The notes beneath the pieces are model-generated. The model worked only from the letters and a program-made list of their open reading frames with translations, was not told the DNA's origin and made no database searches. A stretch of DNA of 64,000 nt from Alsobacter sp045348435 (lineage in GTDB: Bacteria; Pseudomonadota; Alphaproteobacteria; Rhizobiales; Beijerinckiaceae), in assembly GCF_045348435.1 (NCBI RefSeq), contig NZ_CP157484.1, positions 1,364,001 through 1,428,000 of the forward strand, in the 5' to 3' direction. How positions within the stretch are numbered: position 1 is the stretch's first letter; each line of letters begins with the position of its first letter. Below, in pieces: positions 54,413 through 62,542 of this stretch. A program made the translations under genes and the position numbers.

Positions 54413-55171
54413 ATGGGTGTCACTACCCCCGCCATCGTTGTTGACAAAAGTGCGCTTTTACGCGACGGGCTTGTGGGAATACTCAAGCAGACTAGCATCA
54501 AGGTGATTGCGGCCGGCGCAACGCTTGACGATTGCCGATCCGCGGACGGCAAGGCCAAGCCGAAACTGGTCCTAGGCTCGCTGAGCGCTTCCGACGACTT
54601 GGCCGAATGGATCGGCGCGGTTCGGGCCGAATATCCCGACGCCAAGGTTGCAATCCTGTCCGACCGCGCCGACCCCGACCGGGTGGGCATGGCGCTGCGG
54701 CTGGGAGTCGACGCCTTCGTCTTGAGCAGCCTGTCGTCCGAGGCCTTTATCGGGGCGCTCGAACTCTGCCTGCTCGGCGTGAGCGTCCTGCCGTGCGGCC
54801 TGTTCAGCGTGCCGATAGGCGCGGAGGCGCCCGACAAGCCCGCCATGCGGGGACTTCCGGCGCCCCCCAAGCTCATCGCCACGAACCCGGCTTTCGTCGA
54901 GGACGGTCCACGTTTGTCAAGCCGGGAGGTCAGCATCCTGCGCCTGTTGATCGAGGGCCGATCGAACAAGCTCATCGCCCGTGAGCTCGACATCGCGGAA
55001 GCCACGGTGAAGGTTCACGTCAAAGCCGTCCTGCGGAAGATAAGGGTTCAAAACAGGACCCAAGCCGCGATTTGGGCTATGTCGAACGGGATCGTATCGT
55101 CCGATGCTGATCTGTTGGTGAACGTGATCCCGGCCATCACTGGCCAGAGTGGCAGTCCTATCCACGCCTGA
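54413..55171 (+). CDS. LuxR/NarL-type regulator with degenerate receiver, paralogue 1
   Basis: 252 residues. Receiver-like N-terminus (AIVVDKSALLRDGLVGILKQ...AKVAILSDRAD...GVDAFVLSSLSSEAFIGAL) in which the phospho-acceptor Asp is missing (KPKLVLGSLS) and the switch Lys is Ser. The C-terminal LuxR HTH (LSSREVSILRLLIEGRSNKLIARELDIAEATVKVHVKAVLRKIRV, about 158-205) is intact, followed by QNRTQAAIWAM. It therefore binds DNA, but probably without phosphorylation. ATG 54413. Close paralogues at 58329 and 59889, in the same orientation toward the polysaccharide export genes. Confidence 0.88.
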   Translation: MGVTTPAIVVDKSALLRDGLVGILKQTSIKVIAAGATLDDCRSADGKAKPKLVLGSLSASDDLAEWIGAVRAEYPDAKVAILSDRADPDRVGMALRLGVDAFVLSSLSSEAFIGALELCLLGVSVLPCGLFSVPIGAEAPDKPAMRGLPAPPKLIATNPAFVEDGPRLSSREVSILRLLIEGRSNKLIARELDIAEATVKVHVKAVLRKIRVQNRTQAAIWAMSNGIVSSDADLLVNVIPAITGQSGSPIHA

Positions 55172-55251
55172 TCAGATCAAATCTGGCAATCGGAGATCAC
55201 GATCACGAAGGCGCCGCGCCGGTCAATCGTGGCTTTGATGGATGAGCCGGT

Positions 55252-55407
55252 TCAACCGCTGCCGACACGGATGGCGTCGTTGTGGTCGTAGACGTCCCCG
55301 GCCTGTAGCCCTGGTGGCTGACGCGCGGCAAGTTGGCGTGGTTCTCCATGAGCATGTGCGTAGAAGATCACCCCGGCCGCCCGTAGCGCGCCGTGAATTA
55401 CGTCCAC
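55252..55407 (-). CDS. Doubtful 51-residue protein
   Basis: VDVIHGALRAAGVIFYAHAHGEPRQ...GLQAGDVYDHNDAIRVGSG from GTG 55407. The frame is protein-like and continues a few codons upstream to a TAG, which suggests a remnant of a longer gene. No ribosome-binding site and no family recognised. Confidence 0.3.
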   Translation of the reverse strand: MDVIHGALRAAGVIFYAHAHGEPRQLAARQPPGLQAGDVYDHNDAIRVGSG

Positions 55408-55568
55408 CAGATGATCGGGAACGCGACCATTCTAAGTTCTTTGACCAACCGTCGATGACGTGGGCCGGACACGGTATCGTGTCGCTGAACGAAGCCCTTC
55501 TCGTGAGGAAGAAGAGTCCTGGCAAGCTGAGAAGGGCTGGCTGGATTAGCGTTCGACCGGTGTTCCGC

Positions 55569-55775
55569 CTAGTCCGCCACATCGACCTTTGCCTGAACCC
55601 TCGCCTGAAGATTGACAAGCTCCAACTCTAACCATTCCTCACGGCTCTCGAGGCTCATCGCGGCCCACTGTTGGGCGGATATGGGCTTCGACCCAGCCTG
55701 CTCGAGTTCAGCCTTGAGCACATCGAACACCTGACGTTCGTGACCGCGCAACGTGCTCAATCCCAAGTTCCTCAC
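55569..55775 (-). CDS. Small QQWxAM-family protein, copy 1
   Basis: 68 residues. ERQVFDVLKAELEQAGSKPISAQQWAAMSLESREEWLELELVNLQ aligns with the protein at 56808-56996 (VFDQVRLELQRHGVFISDEEWAGMNLMERSDRLKAEIEGLK): a helix, a conserved I-S-x-x-x-W-A-x-M turn, and a second charged helix. GTG 55775 with AGGGGG seven bases upstream. Function unknown; no named family known to me. Confidence 0.5.
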   Translation of the reverse strand: MRNLGLSTLRGHERQVFDVLKAELEQAGSKPISAQQWAAMSLESREEWLELELVNLQARVQAKVDVAD

Positions 55776-55959
55776 GATGGTCCCCCTGCGACTCAATTCT
55801 CCTTCGCAGGAGACGAATGGACATAGGTGGGCGTTAGCTTGTCAACGTATGACGGTCGATTTGGAGCACCGATAGCCAGCTTCAAGCTGGTCCTCTGGCC
55901 TAGTCCGTTCGTCTGCGTAGCCCGTTTCAAAAAAGCCCGACTAGGACCGCTTGATCGCA

Positions 55960-56095
55960 GCCCGTTCAGTTTATCGAGCCGAGATTTCAGCCAGTCAGAC
56001 GTCCTATCAGGCTCATCGCCGTCCATTGTTGGTCGGTCAGCGACGACGCATTGGCCACCGCAATCCAGCGGCTCGAAAACGCGGTGGGACAAGGA
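55960..56095 (-). pseudogene. Remnant of a third QQWxAM-family protein
   Basis: HRVFEPLD in one frame, ANASSLTDQQWTAMSL in a second, and DWLKSRLDKLNGL in the first again: together they retrace the family pattern with two frameshifts. Confidence 0.5.
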
Positions 56096-56293
56096 TCGCC
56101 TTCCGACAGGGCTTGACGCGAACGAGCCAGTGCCAGCCGAGGCGGTGTGGCATTATGCCCTTTGACAACATTCCACCCACTAACAGAATAGAGCCACCAA
56201 CTGGGTGACTTCTTCAGCTTTGGCCCGGATGGGACCCCGGCCATCATAGTGGTGGTCGGGGCTACTGCTGCAGACTAGTTCAATCACCTTTCG

Positions 56294-56770
56294 CTAAGCA
56301 TCGGCTTCAGCTTTGAGGTAGCGTTGGGTCGTGGTGAGGGCGCTGTGACCCGCCAAACCGCCAACGGATGAAATCCTTCTGGCGGCCATTGTGATGAATG
56401 TTCTGGGCCCACTGTGCGAGCTACAGCCCACAAACCCCAGCCGCTGATACCAACTCTTAGGAGGTTGACGATGACAGCCGGGGAGGGGGCGTTGCCCCGC
56501 TCGGTCACCAACTGCCCGTCATCCGGTCCAGCCTTCGTCGTCGCCTGTTGAAGGTCGAACTGGGTCTTGCGCAAGACGCGGTTCAAAGGCATGACCCGAC
56601 CGGATTTACCCTTCGACGCTTTGTTCTCCAGCATAACGCAGTTTCCGACCTGGCCGGAGAATTCGTCACCATTGCCTACGGGAGGCTTGCGACGTGCTTG
56701 GCCCGAAGCCCCGCTTTGACGGACAACAGTAGCTGGTCCAGTCCGTTGGAATACGTATGCGAGCCCGAGA
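56294..56770 (-). pseudogene. Tyrosine recombinase relic
   Basis: LLSVKAGLRAKHVASLP, then TAG where relatives have Trp, then AMVTNS; a frameshift to LENKASKGKSGRVMPLN; another to YQRLGFVGCSSHSGPRTFIT, AARRISSVGG and LAGHSALTTTQRYLKAEADA. All boxes of a phage-type integrase are recognisable, including the GLRA arginine and the Tyr nucleophile, but in three frames. Unrelated in detail to the intact integrase at 802. Confidence 0.8.
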
Positions 56771-56807
56771 CGCCCGGGTTCCTCCAACTTGAGCCGTAGC
56801 GCAAGAG

Positions 56808-56996
56808 TTATTCGGCGTGTTGCGACTTGAGTCCCTCAATCTCGGCTTTTAGCCGGTCTGAACGTTCCATCAGGTTCATCCCGGCCCATTCCTCGTCGGA
56901 GATAAACACGCCGTGCCGCTGTAATTCGAGGCGGACCTGATCGAAGACCCCCTGTGAGTCGGAATGATCCTCTGGCACTGTATGCTCTGTCGTCAT
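56808..56996 (-). CDS. Small QQWxAM-family protein, copy 2
   Basis: 62 residues, MTTEHTVPEDHSDSQGVFDQVRLELQRHG...ISDEEWAGMNLMERSDRLKAEIEGLKSQ. GGAG about seven bases before the ATG at 56996. Two charged helices around the conserved S-x-x-x-W-A-x-M turn. Highly charged and soluble. One intact paralogue and one relic lie within 1.4 kb, between LuxR-type regulators 1 and 2. Confidence 0.55.
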   Translation of the reverse strand: MTTEHTVPEDHSDSQGVFDQVRLELQRHGVFISDEEWAGMNLMERSDRLKAEIEGLKSQHAE

Positions 56997-57959
56997 TGGC
57001 TGGCTCCACAGTCTGACCTAAGGCAGCGGGAGGAATGAACGTCGGTGTGGAATCGCACCCACCTGCCTTTCGACGTAAAGGATGCCAGTGCAGCGGTCTC
57101 CTGAGATGCCCGTCCTCTTCCCAGCATCGCATCGGAATTGATAATGTACGTTCACGTTGGCGATATTTTGAAAGCTGGCGAGAGAGGCAGAACTTCGCAC
57201 CGATCCTTGGCGAACCGGCGTCCAAGCGAGCGCTTCTAACGTTTGCATTGTCGAAGCTTGGCCCATTCTCGCGACCGAGGAACCGCCTGTTGGTATAAAG
57301 CGCCCATGACGTGGCCGGTGGATGAGTTGGCTTGTCAGCCGCGCGTATCGGCAAGTCGACGTGTGCAAGCTCTCATGCTGATGATTTAGCTGGCGACGAC
57401 AATGCCGCCGAGATTACGGTCACTATCAAGAAAACTCTCATGAGCCAGTTCATGTTCGACTCCTCCGATCTAATTCAAAGGGTCACACGGTCGTCGGTGA
57501 TCGTCGGTGCGCGGTGGCACCGCGGGTTCTAAGGCGCGGGCTATCGTTGTCACCTGGGGTTCCAGCGATCCTTCGTGTTGACGCGGACCCGGTCAGAAAT
57601 CCGGCTGAAAGCCGAAGGATTGTTGGGGGAGGTTGACCTCGAGGCCGAGGTTTACGAATGAGTCTGGTTGGCCTTGCGTCTGGGCCGCGCAGTGTGAAGG
57701 ACCTTACATGCGACCATCGCATCGCTGCGGTAGGGTGGGCTGGGTTGCAACACACAGCCGTTGGTGATCCTTTGCGGCGCGGGCGTAGCTGAGCCTGCCC
57801 TCGGGGCCAAGCCCGACAGCGCGAGGGTGAAGATCGCGAACACGTTCAATAGGGCGTGACGAGGAGGGCCAGGTCCTCGTCGACCCTGACGCATCTCGCG
57901 CCCCGTCAACCGATGGTGGAGTTCATGTCGGCCGAATGTCGCAGTGGTTTCTACAGGCC
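56997..57959. other. Gene-poor stretch
   Basis: About 960 bases with no supported gene. A minus-strand stretch at 57730-57860 reads LLNVFAIFTLALSGLAPRAGSATPAP, like a signal peptide, but it has no ATG or ribosome-binding site and leads into a proline-rich end. Probably decayed DNA. Confidence 0.35.
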
Positions 57960-58145
57960 ATGGCGTCCACCGTTCAGGACCCACCCGCTTTTGTGTAGGG
58001 CTTCTTGGAGCAACAGGGCCAAAGGCTGTTGAAAGATGGGGTCGAACTCACGACACCGGAGGTGAACCTCGCGGAACTTCGCACGGGTTGTGAGGCGTTC
58101 GTCGCCAAGGAGCCTCCTGTTTTGATCCAGCTTGGGATCGCCTGA
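57960..58145 (+). pseudogene. Small gene interrupted by an amber codon
   Basis: ATG 57960 opens MASTVQDPPAFV, then TAG (57996-57998), then GFLEQQGQRLLKDGVELTTPEVNLAELRTGCEAFVAKEPPVLIQLGIA up to TGA 58143. The part after TAG has strong protein character. It would be a 61-residue protein if TAG were a sense codon. No homology recognised. Confidence 0.4.
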
Positions 58146-58328
58146 TCGGAAAGAATGGCGACGGATCGTCGCGGATTGATTTAAAAAATGATTAAAGACG
58201 CGCACTTAGCGCGTTTTGCTGAAACTTTATCGCGAATTAGAGAGTTTCTCCGGTATGCACGCCGGTAGATAGTGACGCGGCTTTATCGTCCATGAACAGT
58301 TGACGCCGCCGATGACGAGGAACCTAGA

Positions 58329-59069
58329 ATGGGTAATAGTTCTCCCGCTATTGTCGTCGAGAGGAATGCCCTGCTACGCGATGGGCTCGTCGGCTTATTG
58401 AAGTCGACCCACATCAAGGTGATAGCCTCAGGTTCCACGCTCGACGAATGCCGTTCCTTTGCGGTTAAGGTCAAGCCAAAGCTAGTCGTTGGATCGCTGG
58501 ATGGCGCAGACGACCTCGCAGCGTGGATCGGTTCAGTGAGGGCCGACTATCCGGAAGCGAAGATTGCGGTCTTGTCAGACTGCGCCGACGCTGAGCGCAT
58601 CAGTTTGGCCTTGCGGCTGGGCGTTGGCGCCTTCGTGCTGAACAGCATGTCGTCGGCGGCGTTCATCGGGGCGCTTGAGCTATGTCTCATGGGAGTCACG
58701 ATTCTGCCCTGCGGGTCATTCCTTGCCCAGGACTTGGCGCAGATGCTCAGCTTTCCGGCACCCCCCAAGCCGATCCAAGTCATAGCCAACATAGCCGACG
58801 GCCGGCCCCGTCTTTCCTCCCGCGAAGTCAGCATCTTACGACTATTGATTGAAGGGTGGTCCAACAAACTTATCGCCCGTGAGCTAGCTATCGCCGAAGC
58901 CACGGTGAAGGTCCACGTCAAGGCCGTCCTGCGCAAGATACGGGTTCAAAACAGGACCCAAGCAGCGATTTGGGCTATGTCGAATGGCGTTCTCTCATCG
59001 GATGCTGATCTGACCGTGGACATGGTTCCGGCCATCACGGTTCAGAGCGCCATACCCGTTCACGCCTGA
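58329..59069 (+). CDS. LuxR/NarL-type regulator with degenerate receiver, paralogue 2
   Basis: 246 residues. AIVVERNALLRDGLVGLLKS at the N-terminus, KPKLVVGSLDGADD at the phosphorylation loop without Asp at the expected position, and AFVLNSMSSAAFIGAL with Asn in place of the switch Lys. The HTH is identical to paralogue 1 except for a few residues (LIEGWSNKLIARELAIAEATVKVHVKAVLRKIRVQNRTQAAIWAM). The sequence around the start (GAGGAACCTAGAATGGGT) is shared with paralogue 1, which supports both starts. AT-rich DNA and a short hairpin (ACGCGC/GCGCGT, 58200-58216) lie upstream. Confidence 0.88.
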   Translation: MGNSSPAIVVERNALLRDGLVGLLKSTHIKVIASGSTLDECRSFAVKVKPKLVVGSLDGADDLAAWIGSVRADYPEAKIAVLSDCADAERISLALRLGVGAFVLNSMSSAAFIGALELCLMGVTILPCGSFLAQDLAQMLSFPAPPKPIQVIANIADGRPRLSSREVSILRLLIEGWSNKLIARELAIAEATVKVHVKAVLRKIRVQNRTQAAIWAMSNGVLSSDADLTVDMVPAITVQSAIPVHA

Positions 59070-59364
59070 TCGGTTCGAATCTGGTCGAAGCTGGTCACAG
59101 AACCCTCTCGCTTCGTGATCGTAGCCTCGCCTTACGAATGAGTGTCGTTGCAAGACACGCGATGAAAATGTCGTTCGGCCGGGTGTCACTGGAGTGTCGG
59201 CCGGCGCCTCGCGGCAATCTCACCCGCTGGCCTGGTCCGTTTGCGACGAGGCGCGGCGCCGCAGCGCGGTTCCGCCGGTCGAAGCGGGACGGAGTTGAAG
59301 CTCGGCGCCGCCGGAATCAGGTCGGATGTTCAGATGGCTTTGCGGGAAGGTCGTTCAACGCTCA

Positions 59365-59382
59365 GTTTAGCATGCGCTAAAC
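59365..59382. promoter_or_regulatory. Dyad GTTTAGC-ATGC-GCTAAAC
   Basis: Perfect inverted repeat with seven-base arms and a four-base centre, between regulators 2 and 3. The centre itself is palindromic with its neighbours (GCATGC). Symmetry of this size is typical of a site for a dimeric HTH protein. The same CTAAA core recurs upstream of regulators 1 and 3. Confidence 0.5.
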
Positions 59383-59663
59383 GATGAGCGGCGTGGGCTC
59401 GATCGCCCTTTGCGCCGGTCAAAGCCCGACGAGGAACAGGGCGACGACGGGCGCGGCTTTCGACTCCACCGGTCCGGCTTCGCCTGCAGCTCAAGCCCAG
59501 CGGGTTCCGCTGTCGCCACCGTCCAGATTGGCCAATGTCTTCAGACAGATTGGAAGTGGCCAGCCGCCGCTCTCCGCCCTCCCGATCGAGAAACACGCCG
59601 CGTCAGAGACAATCATCGTCAAAGGTCGTAGCACGACCCTAAGTAGATCATGCAAAGCCTGAG

Positions 59664-59751
59664 CTAAAGCGTGCAGCGACTAAACCATTGGGACTAGACG
59701 GTGGTAGCCGGTCTAAACACGCTTACGGCTTCTGAATTAATGTGAGCTAAA
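59664..59751. promoter_or_regulatory. Four CTAAA elements upstream of regulator 3
   Basis: CTAAA cores begin at 59664, 59680, 59713 and 59747 (GAGCTAAAG, GACTAAAC, GTCTAAAC, GAGCTAAAT), spaced 16, 33 and 34 bases. The last two spacings are near three helical turns. They lie 140-225 bases upstream of the ATG at 59889. A binding array for the LuxR-type proteins is a hypothesis. Confidence 0.35.
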
Positions 59752-59888
59752 TGTGTTTTACTGTATCATAGTTTTATGGGCTTGCAGCCCTCGGGGCGGC
59801 CTGAACACAGGGCCGTCACACCGCCTGCCTCGATGTGCTCCTTACGGCATCTCTCGGCAGAGCAAACAGGGTAACTGAGGTGTCGACG

Positions 59889-60632
59889 ATGGCGAATATG
59901 ATCTCGACAGTTGTACTGGAGCCCAACGTGCTTCTTCGCGAAGGGCTTCTCAAGATACTGGAGGGAAGGCGCTTCAAGATTGTGGCCGCGGGGGCGCGGC
60001 TGGAACAGATCATTCCGACGCTCGGCAAGCTCAAGCCAAACCTTTTCATCGTTTGCCCGGAAGTCGTCTCGGGCGACGTCAAGGCGCTGCTGACGACGCT
60101 TCGACAGGGCTATCCCGACGCCCGGGTCGCCATCTTGGCGGGGAGCCCTGATCATGCGCAAATGCAGAGCGCCGTGAGCTTTGGGGCCAACGCCTATCTC
60201 CTCAAGAGCATGTCGTCGGAGATCTTCATCAAAGCTTTGGAGCTGTCGCTCCTAAACGTGACCGTGGTGCCCACCGAGGCGTTCCGGAACGCGGAGCCGA
60301 CGCCAGAGCCGATCCAGGCGCCTGCCGAGCCCAAGGGCCTCATGGTGGAGGCGCGATCACCGAGCCCTGTCCCGCGGCTCTCGGACCGGGAGATCAGCAT
60401 CCTGCATTCGCTCGTCCACGGCGAGAGCAACAAGCACATCGCCCGCGAATTGGAGATCGCCGAAGCGACCGTCAAGGTCCACGTCAAGGCGATCCTGCGC
60501 AAGATCCGGGTTCGCAACCGGACCCAGGCGGCGATCTGGGCGATGTCGAACAGGTTGCTGCCGAGCGCCACGGCGGCCGCGCAGGTCACCGAGTCGCCCC
60601 TGTTTCAGGCGTCCCTGCCGATCCACGCCTGA
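59889..60632 (+). CDS. LuxR/NarL-type regulator with degenerate receiver, paralogue 3
   Basis: 247 residues. STVVLEPNVLLREGLLKILEG, KPNLFIVCPEVVSGD (no phospho-acceptor Asp), ARVAILAGSPDHA, and AYLLKSMSSEIFIKALELS, which keeps the switch Lys. HTH LSDREISILHSLVHGESNKHIARELEIAEATVKVHVKAILRKIRVRNRTQAAIWAM. More diverged than 1 and 2. ATG 59889 (GAGGTG upstream). A terminator follows, and the ExoP-like gene is convergent beyond it. May control the polysaccharide export genes (inference from position). Confidence 0.88.
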   Translation: MANMISTVVLEPNVLLREGLLKILEGRRFKIVAAGARLEQIIPTLGKLKPNLFIVCPEVVSGDVKALLTTLRQGYPDARVAILAGSPDHAQMQSAVSFGANAYLLKSMSSEIFIKALELSLLNVTVVPTEAFRNAEPTPEPIQAPAEPKGLMVEARSPSPVPRLSDREISILHSLVHGESNKHIARELEIAEATVKVHVKAILRKIRVRNRTQAAIWAMSNRLLPSATAAAQVTESPLFQASLPIHA

Positions 60633-60663
60633 TCGAAAGCCGGGCTCGCGGCCGAAATACTTT

Positions 60664-60692
60664 CGCCCGCTTCGTCGCGAAGCGGGCGTTTT
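60664..60692 (+). terminator. Rho-independent terminator of regulator 3
   Basis: CGCCCGCTTCG TCG CGAAGCGGGCG followed by TTTT, about 30 bases after the stop. Confidence 0.85.
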
Positions 60693-60719
60693 CCTGCGGT
60701 GACGCGGAGCAGACGCGCC

Positions 60720-62522
60720 TCAGCCGCTGCGCCCCCGTCCCGCGTCGGTCAGCACCAGGCCGGTGATGTGGTCCTCAAAGCCGCGCAAGGCGCGGGCCGG
60801 TTCGGCGATCAGCGCGGGCGTGACCTCGCCGGCCTTGAACACCAGCACGAGGTCGTCGATGGCGTCCACGGCCCGGTAGAGGTCGGCGGACTCCAGCGAT
60901 CCGGGCAGGTCGACGATCACCAAAGCGTAAATCAGCCGGGCCTGGGCGATCACATGGGCGATCCAGTCGGGGCTGGTCGCAGGCGCGTCGGTGTCCTCGC
61001 CAGACTCCTGCGGCCGGCAGGGCAGGAAGGCGAGGCCGGTGGCGTCGTCCCGGACCACGACCTTGCCAATGCTTCCCGCGGAGGCCGCCACTCCCAGCGC
61101 CCCGACCGACGCGTTGGGGCTGAAGCTGCGCGTCAGGTGGGCTCCGCGGCAGTCTGCGTCGACGAGAAGCACGTTCCGGCCGACCGACGCGGCCAGCAGC
61201 GCCAGATTGGACGCGATGGCGCATTGCCGGGGATCGTCTCCGATGCGGGCCACTCCGATCACGGCGGAGCCGGAGTTCTTCATTTGGGTCTCGAATTTGG
61301 CGAGGAGGAGCCCGATCGCCCGGGAATAGTCGGAATTCGGCCGGCGCAGGACCTCGCGCATCCAGGCCGGTTCAAAACCGCTTGGGACTGGATGCACGCC
61401 ATGCCTGGGCTTGCGCGCCTGCTCGGAGCGACGGGACGCGATGATGGGCGGGAAGGCGCCCAGGCAGGGCAGGCCGGCGGTGCGCTCCAGGTCGTCCGCG
61501 GTCCAGATCGACTGGTCGAGCCGCTCGCGAACCGCGGCGATCGCCAGGCCGAGCAACAGCCCGCTCATGCCGGAGATGGCCAGCAACGCAAGGTTCGACG
61601 GCCCCGATCGCGTCGTCGGCGGGGTCGCGGCCGTGAGGACGCGCACGTCGGAGAGCGGGAACGACAGTTGCTGCGCGGTCTGGGCGTAACGGCTGAGAAA
61701 GCCCTGGTAGAGCGCCTGCTGATTTTCCGAGGTGCTCAAGAGCTCACGCAGCATGAAGGCGCGCCGTGTCGGGTCGACCGGGCCGGCGTTGCCGTTCTTG
61801 AACTCCTGAAGGTGGCGGTCGGCCTCCAGGGCCTGCTTGCGCAGATCTTCGATGCGCTGCTCCAGCCACGTGATCGCCTCGCGCGTGAGCCGGTTGGCGC
61901 TCGCCGATTGCGCGTCCATGTAGCTGTCGACCATGGCGTTGGCGATCGCCGCGGCCTTGATTTTGTCGTGCATGGTGACGTTGATCTCGATCACCTGCGA
62001 GGCCCCGATGCGTTGCACGACGACGAGCTGGCGCATGTGATCGACGGCGCTGCGCAAGCGTGCCTCGTGATCGTCGGCCACCGGACGCGGGCAGGCCATC
62101 CACTGCGGAGGGCAGATGCGGGCCCATGCGCTGCGAGACTCCAAGGCCCCGTTGAACTCGCCGTCGTCCGTGAGGCTGAGCTTTTCGACGACACGCTCCA
62201 TAATGGTGGAGGACTGCAACACCACCACTTGGCTTTCGATGTAGCCGAGTTCCGCCACATTGGTCGGGATGGCGTCCTGGTCCTGCACGGCCCTCGGCTT
62301 CTTGACGTCCAGAAGCAACGTAGTCCTGGCGGTGTAGCGCGCCGGGATGAAGGCGATATAGGCCAGCCCCAGACCGACGCAGATCAAGAGCGACATCAGT
62401 GTGATCGGCGCGCTGCGGCGCAGGAAGGCGACGAGGCTCGAAAGGTCGAGCACCTCTTGGTCGGCGCCGGCTTCCGGGTGAAGAGCGCGACCGCCGGTGA
62501 TCCTTGGATTGGTGAGCAGCAT
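60720..62522 (-). CDS. ExoP/Wzc-like polysaccharide co-polymerase with degenerate kinase domain
   Basis: 600 residues. N-terminal Wzz domain: LVAFLRRSAPITLMSLLICVGLGLAYIAFIPARYTARTTLL with the first membrane helix, a long periplasmic coiled coil (EAITWLEQRIEDLRKQALEADRHLQEFKNG), and a second helix (LLAISGMSGLLLGLAIAAV). The cytoplasmic BY-kinase-like domain keeps the A' motif NVLLVDADCRGAHLT and a B-like ALVIVDLPG, but the Walker A loop reads GVARIGDDPRQCAIASN with no GKS/T. There is no C-terminal Tyr cluster. Controls chain length and export with the ExoF-like protein 20 bases upstream; probably not an active kinase. Confidence 0.88.
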   Translation of the reverse strand: MLLTNPRITGGRALHPEAGADQEVLDLSSLVAFLRRSAPITLMSLLICVGLGLAYIAFIPARYTARTTLLLDVKKPRAVQDQDAIPTNVAELGYIESQVVVLQSSTIMERVVEKLSLTDDGEFNGALESRSAWARICPPQWMACPRPVADDHEARLRSAVDHMRQLVVVQRIGASQVIEINVTMHDKIKAAAIANAMVDSYMDAQSASANRLTREAITWLEQRIEDLRKQALEADRHLQEFKNGNAGPVDPTRRAFMLRELLSTSENQQALYQGFLSRYAQTAQQLSFPLSDVRVLTAATPPTTRSGPSNLALLAISGMSGLLLGLAIAAVRERLDQSIWTADDLERTAGLPCLGAFPPIIASRRSEQARKPRHGVHPVPSGFEPAWMREVLRRPNSDYSRAIGLLLAKFETQMKNSGSAVIGVARIGDDPRQCAIASNLALLAASVGRNVLLVDADCRGAHLTRSFSPNASVGALGVAASAGSIGKVVVRDDATGLAFLPCRPQESGEDTDAPATSPDWIAHVIAQARLIYALVIVDLPGSLESADLYRAVDAIDDLVLVFKAGEVTPALIAEPARALRGFEDHITGLVLTDAGRGRSG

Positions 62523-62542
62523 GTGAGTATCCCGGATCGTCG

